18,459 nucleotides of DNA, taken from positions 1 to 18,459 of the forward strand of contig JANOBO010000082.1 in assembly GCA_031411695.1 (NCBI GenBank), given 5' to 3'. This DNA is from JAIBCL01 sp031411695. GTDB taxonomy: Bacteria; Verrucomicrobiota; Verrucomicrobiia; Verrucomicrobiales; Verrucomicrobiaceae. Positions 15,850-18,459 of this stretch are shown piece by piece. Both the position numbers and the translations under genes were made by a program. Below the pieces are notes generated by a model. It saw only the letters and a list, made by a program, of their open reading frames with translations. It was not told the origin of the DNA and made no database searches. Position 1 is the first letter of the stretch. Each line of letters starts with the position of its first letter.

Positions 15850-16551
15850 TTACCTCACCAAGTGAAAATAGACCGCGATCGGGATCGAGCAGTTGCCGAT
15901 CAGGATGAGCGCGGCATAACCCCGGGCGATCCCTTGGAAGAGCGGTCGTGTCTTCTCCGTGCTGAGGCCGAGTGTCTGGAACATGCTCGCCACGCCGTGG
16001 CTAAGATGGCTGGAGAGCAGCAGCATGGCGATGATGTAAAACAACGTGGCAGGCCACCACGAAAAACCGGCGATGACCATCTTGTAAACATCGTGCACCT
16101 GCTCGCCGTGCAGCAGGTACTTGTAGGTGTCGTAGTCGTTAAAGCTGCGGGCCGTGAAATGCAGGATGTGATAGATGAAAAAGGCCAGGATGGTCAGCCC
16201 GCTGAGAATCATCATGCGTGAGGAACGGGTGGCCACCTGCGTGTGGTCCACACCATACCGTTTCTCGCGCGAGGCTCTGTTTTGCCGGGTCACCTGCACG
16301 GTGAGGATGGCGTGCAGGAAAATGCTGCCGAAAATCACGATGCGCGCCACCCAGACGCCCGCCCCATGGCCGACGGTTTGGAGGAAGTGTCCGTACTCGT
16401 TGATGGCCTCCGGTCCGGCGAAGATCAGCAGGTTTCCAATCATGTGCCCCAAGACAAACCCGACCAGAACGATGCCCGTGAGGGCGATGAGGATCTTCTT
16501 CCCGATGGAAGACTCGTAGAAACTTGAGGTCGAGGCGGTGACAGCGGTCAT
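15850..16551 (-). CDS. sdhC: Succinate dehydrogenase cytochrome b subunit (type B, five-helix)
   Basis: 233 residues from ATG 16551. The di-heme membrane anchor that passes electrons to the quinone pool. Hydrophobic segments at about 18-45, 66-90, 112-134, 157-181 and 208-232 give five helices, the type-B arrangement that needs no SdhD. Candidate axial heme histidines are His36 (LGHMIGN), His80 (FLHAIL), His128/His131 (YHILHF) and His182/His185 (SHLSHG). The motif FYESSIGKKILIALTG at the N-terminus is typical of the family in Bacteroidetes-like lineages. First gene of the sdh operon; a plausible promoter is at 16573-16600. It ends 89 bp before sdhA. Confidence 0.93.
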   Translation of the reverse strand: MTAVTASTSSFYESSIGKKILIALTGIVLVGFVLGHMIGNLLIFAGPEAINEYGHFLQTVGHGAGVWVARIVIFGSIFLHAILTVQVTRQNRASREKRYGVDHTQVATRSSRMMILSGLTILAFFIYHILHFTARSFNDYDTYKYLLHGEQVHDVYKMVIAGFSWWPATLFYIIAMLLLSSHLSHGVASMFQTLGLSTEKTRPLFQGIARGYAALILIGNCSIPIAVYFHLVR

Positions 16552-16572
16552 GAGGAGAAAAAGAGAGCGGCT

Positions 16573-16600
16573 ATCATTGCGATACGCGCGGGGATGGCAA
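16573..16600 (-). promoter_or_regulatory. Sigma-70-type promoter candidate for sdhCAB
   Basis: Minus strand: TTGCCA (16600-16595, 5 of 6 to TTGACA), 16-bp spacer, AATGAT (16578-16573, 4 of 6 to TATAAT). It lies about 20 bp before the sdhC ATG. The same TTGCCA is one arm of a loose TGGCAA/TTGCCA inverted repeat (16595-16600 with TTGCCA at 16618-16623), which may be a regulatory or terminator-like element for the upstream gene. The rest of 16601-16692 shows nothing else. Confidence 0.35.
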
Positions 16601-16692
16601 GAGGCTAAGGGCAGTTTTTGCCAAGCTGCATGGATGTTTGCGCGGGACCGTGTCGCCTAGCCTGCGAAGCGCATTTCCCTCCACGGAGAAAG

Positions 16693-17811
16693 TCACTGGA
16701 GCACTGCGGAAAACCCTATTTTCAGCACAGCTTCCATCTGCTGGCGGCCCACGCTGACCATCGGCGCGCGGGCGAGGCTTTCGGTGTTCCAACTGATGAT
16801 GAGGTCGAGGCTGGGCACGATCATCAGCACTTTTTCGCCGCCGTAGCCGATGGCCGCGAGCGCATCCTCAGGTGCGGAGGGGAACAGCAGCGCGCCAGTT
16901 TTGTCGCGGCGGTTCAGCCACCACATGTGGCTGTAGCAGCCGAGGTGGTCGTCCTGATTTTTACCGCCGCCGTAGGTGGGGGCGTCGGGCAGCATCTCGA
17001 CGTGGACGCCCTTGGAGCGTGGCAGTGTGACGGGAAGGGGATTCTGCCGGACGAGGCGGACGTGCTCGGCGCTGAGAATCTGGCGGTCCTTCCATTTTCC
17101 ATCGTGAAGGAACAGCAGGCCAAACCGCGCCATGTCGAGGGGCGAGATGACGAGGCGTGCCAAGGTGGCGTTCGACTTCATCGCGCGGAAGGTGGGCTTG
17201 TTGGCGACGCCGATGGGATCGAAGATCTGCGACCTCAACGCGAGGATGCCGTCTTGTCCGGAGACGCCATGGACTTTTTGAAAGATGAGCGTCCAGAGCA
17301 GGCCGGTCTGATAGTCATTGTAGTCGAATGCGGTGCCGGGCTCTTCGGAGACGCCGTAGCACGAGGTTTGGTTCAAGAGATGCCGCCAGGTGATGCGCGC
17401 GTCCTTGTGGCCGAGCGCGGGGTTGAGCTTGGCTAGCTCGGGCATCCATTCCACGACGGGCTGGTCGAGGCTGGGGATCCGGCCGCTCTCGATGGACTTG
17501 AACACGAGCGCTGAATAGATGGCCTTGCTGGCGGAGGCGATGTCGAGCGGTTTGTCGGGCTCGCCCCATTGGTAGGCGATAGCGTCGTGGCGGATGATCA
17601 CGCCGTTGCCCCGCACGGCTGCGGAGAAGTCACGGAGCTTGGATCCATCCAAGCCCGCGTCCTCAAGGCTGATGGTGGGCCAGCGCTCGCGTTTCACGGC
17701 GGTGCGTGGGGGATCGCGGCCGTTGTCTTTGCGGCAGCCGCCCGCCAGAAACGGCAGCAGGCAGCAGAGCAGGCGGAGGGAGAGCTGGAGGACTTGCGCG
17801 CGGGGAGACAT
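16693..17811 (-). CDS. Beta-lactamase-family serine hydrolase, probable lipoprotein
   Basis: 372 residues from ATG 17811. The N-terminus is a signal peptide (SLRLLCCLLPFLAGGC) ending at Cys26, a reasonable though not perfect lipobox (Ala at -3), so the protein is probably anchored in the cell envelope. The body resembles class C beta-lactamase/esterase/DD-peptidase-fold proteins. The Ser-x-x-Lys is Ser93-Ala-Ser-Lys96 (DIASASKAIYSAL); the second motif is Tyr164-Asn-Asp (FDYNDYQTGLL), where Tyr-x-Asn is usual; IGYGGEK near the C-terminus may take the place of the third (KTG-like) motif. Real beta-lactamase activity is unlikely to be its role; esterase or peptidase activity is more typical of such standalone proteins. 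It lies 141 bp upstream of sdhC on the same strand and 51 bp downstream of the membrane-protein gene. Confidence 0.85.
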   Translation of the reverse strand: MSPRAQVLQLSLRLLCCLLPFLAGGCRKDNGRDPPRTAVKRERWPTISLEDAGLDGSKLRDFSAAVRGNGVIIRHDAIAYQWGEPDKPLDIASASKAIYSALVFKSIESGRIPSLDQPVVEWMPELAKLNPALGHKDARITWRHLLNQTSCYGVSEEPGTAFDYNDYQTGLLWTLIFQKVHGVSGQDGILALRSQIFDPIGVANKPTFRAMKSNATLARLVISPLDMARFGLLFLHDGKWKDRQILSAEHVRLVRQNPLPVTLPRSKGVHVEMLPDAPTYGGGKNQDDHLGCYSHMWWLNRRDKTGALLFPSAPEDALAAIGYGGEKVLMIVPSLDLIISWNTESLARAPMVSVGRQQMEAVLKIGFSAVLQ

Positions 17812-17862
17812 TCGGCAGGTGCGGGTGCCGCGTAGCTGACATGGAAACCGCCAACGTTCAAG

Positions 17863-18459
17863 TCAATCGAGCCGGCGCTTGAATGCGTTCCACAAGTTTG
17901 GCAACACGAGGAAGATCAAGGCGATGCCGATGTGTGAGTCGAAGTTCAAGTCCATCACCTTGCTGATGGAGAGATGGAGGGCGACGATGGCAAGCCCGGC
18001 CCCCAGCGCGCACCTGCGATTGATCAGCATGACAAATCCGCAGAGTTCAATGACCAGACCACTCCCAAAAATGAGGCGGGCGATGTTGGGGTGATCCACG
18101 ATGGCCTGCGTCATCCGAGGCAGCCAGGTGGGCACCGGGACCAGCGTGTCGTAGTGGGCGGACCAGTTTGTTTTCAGCAGTTGCACGCTGAGAAGAGGAA
18201 TCTTCTGGACCCACTGGAAGTCGGAGTTCACCAGCTTCACGATGCCGCACACGACATAGGTGGCCGCAAAGACGACGGTGCTGGCATACGTGGCCAGCCG
18301 GTGGACATCCACATCGGGCCGTACCCATCGCGAGGGGGACTTGGGCCATGCATAAACGAGGAACTGCGCGAGGGCGACGAGCGTGATGGCCTGCCACGAA
18401 TGATGCATGGCCTTTGAGGTCACCAGGGTGCCGATCATGACCGCAAAGGTGCAGGCCGG
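17863..18459 (-). CDS. Polytopic membrane protein, 5'-truncated by window edge
   Basis: The frame is open to the right edge (198 residues in the window), so the ATG at 18438 is probably internal and the N-terminus lies outside. About five hydrophobic segments are visible: ITLVALAQFLVYAW; TYASTVVFAATYVVCGIVKLVN; IARLIFGSGLVIELCGFVML; ALGAGLAIVALHLSISKVM; and IGIALIFLVLPNLWNAF. A His/Asp-bearing stretch (WSAHYDTLVPVPTW, VDHPNIARL) lies between helices. The layout is somewhat like the C-terminal half of HTTM/vitamin-K-carboxylase-like or DoxX-like membrane proteins, but I cannot assign a family. Same strand as the serine hydrolase 51 bp downstream, so possibly co-transcribed. Confidence 0.7.
   Translation of the reverse strand, partial: PACTFAVMIGTLVTSKAMHHSWQAITLVALAQFLVYAWPKSPSRWVRPDVDVHRLATYASTVVFAATYVVCGIVKLVNSDFQWVQKIPLLSVQLLKTNWSAHYDTLVPVPTWLPRMTQAIVDHPNIARLIFGSGLVIELCGFVMLINRRCALGAGLAIVALHLSISKVMDLNFDSHIGIALIFLVLPNLWNAFKRRLD

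Noticed and set aside
16618..17436. 272-codon plus-strand open frame
   Set aside because: Antisense to the serine hydrolase, which has a signal peptide and SxxK motif on the minus strand.

Overview
This window (about 60% G+C by eye) looks like the chromosome of a Gram-negative bacterium, most likely a member of the Verrucomicrobiota. That placement is an inference. It rests on a Kdo-pathway arabinose-5-phosphate isomerase (so an LPS-type outer membrane), a type-B succinate dehydrogenase with one membrane subunit (order C-A-B), a topoisomerase A subunit of the kind found in Bacteroidetes-like lineages, and the lack of clear Shine-Dalgarno sequences before most start codons. No phage, transposase, CRISPR array or rRNA was seen. 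The content is mostly metabolic and housekeeping.

Layout, left to right. (1) 1-1372, minus: 3'-truncated 4-alpha-glucanotransferase (MalQ, GH77), with no start-to-stop frame because it runs off the left edge. It is divergent from a dienelactone-hydrolase-like alpha/beta hydrolase (1475-2245, plus). (2) 2268-4277, minus: topoisomerase IV/gyrase A-type subunit. It is divergent from a plus-strand pair: a TIM-barrel sugar isomerase/epimerase-like protein (4443-5471) and a stand-alone DhaL-type kinase subunit (5628-6263). The two genes of the pair are separated by a large imperfect inverted repeat. A bidirectional terminator follows at 6329-6362. (3) 6405-7991, minus: Amt ammonium transporter with a well-spaced sigma-54 promoter candidate upstream. 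Further upstream on the same strand lie a glycosyltransferase (9220-10392) and a membrane-anchored protein of unknown function (8200-9210), 9 bp apart. (4) 10481-11452, plus: KdsD/KpsF. Then 11576-12409, plus: a multi-pass membrane protein with an HEFTH zinc-protease-like motif. (5) 12543-12617, minus: tRNA-Gly(GCC), its encoded CCA end lying inside a perfect inverted repeat. (6) 16551-12741, minus: sdhC-sdhA-(small ORF)-sdhB, with a heptamer tandem repeat just before sdhA and an unrecognised 95-codon ORF between sdhA and sdhB. (7) 16693-17811, minus: a beta-lactamase-fold serine hydrolase, probably a lipoprotein. (8) 17863-18459, minus: the C-terminal part of a polytopic membrane protein cut by the right edge.

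Functional themes: glycogen/maltodextrin use (MalQ), central respiration (SdhCAB), nitrogen acquisition under sigma-54 control (Amt), cell-surface glycan assembly (KdsD, GT4), and a small sugar/triose-type pathway (TIM barrel plus DhaL) whose substrate cannot be read from sequence. I see no clearly new multi-gene system. The most interesting signals are the sigma-54 site at amt, the hairpin between the TIM-barrel and DhaL genes, the HEFTH membrane protein, the small ORF inside the sdh operon, and the inverted repeat over the tRNA 3' end.
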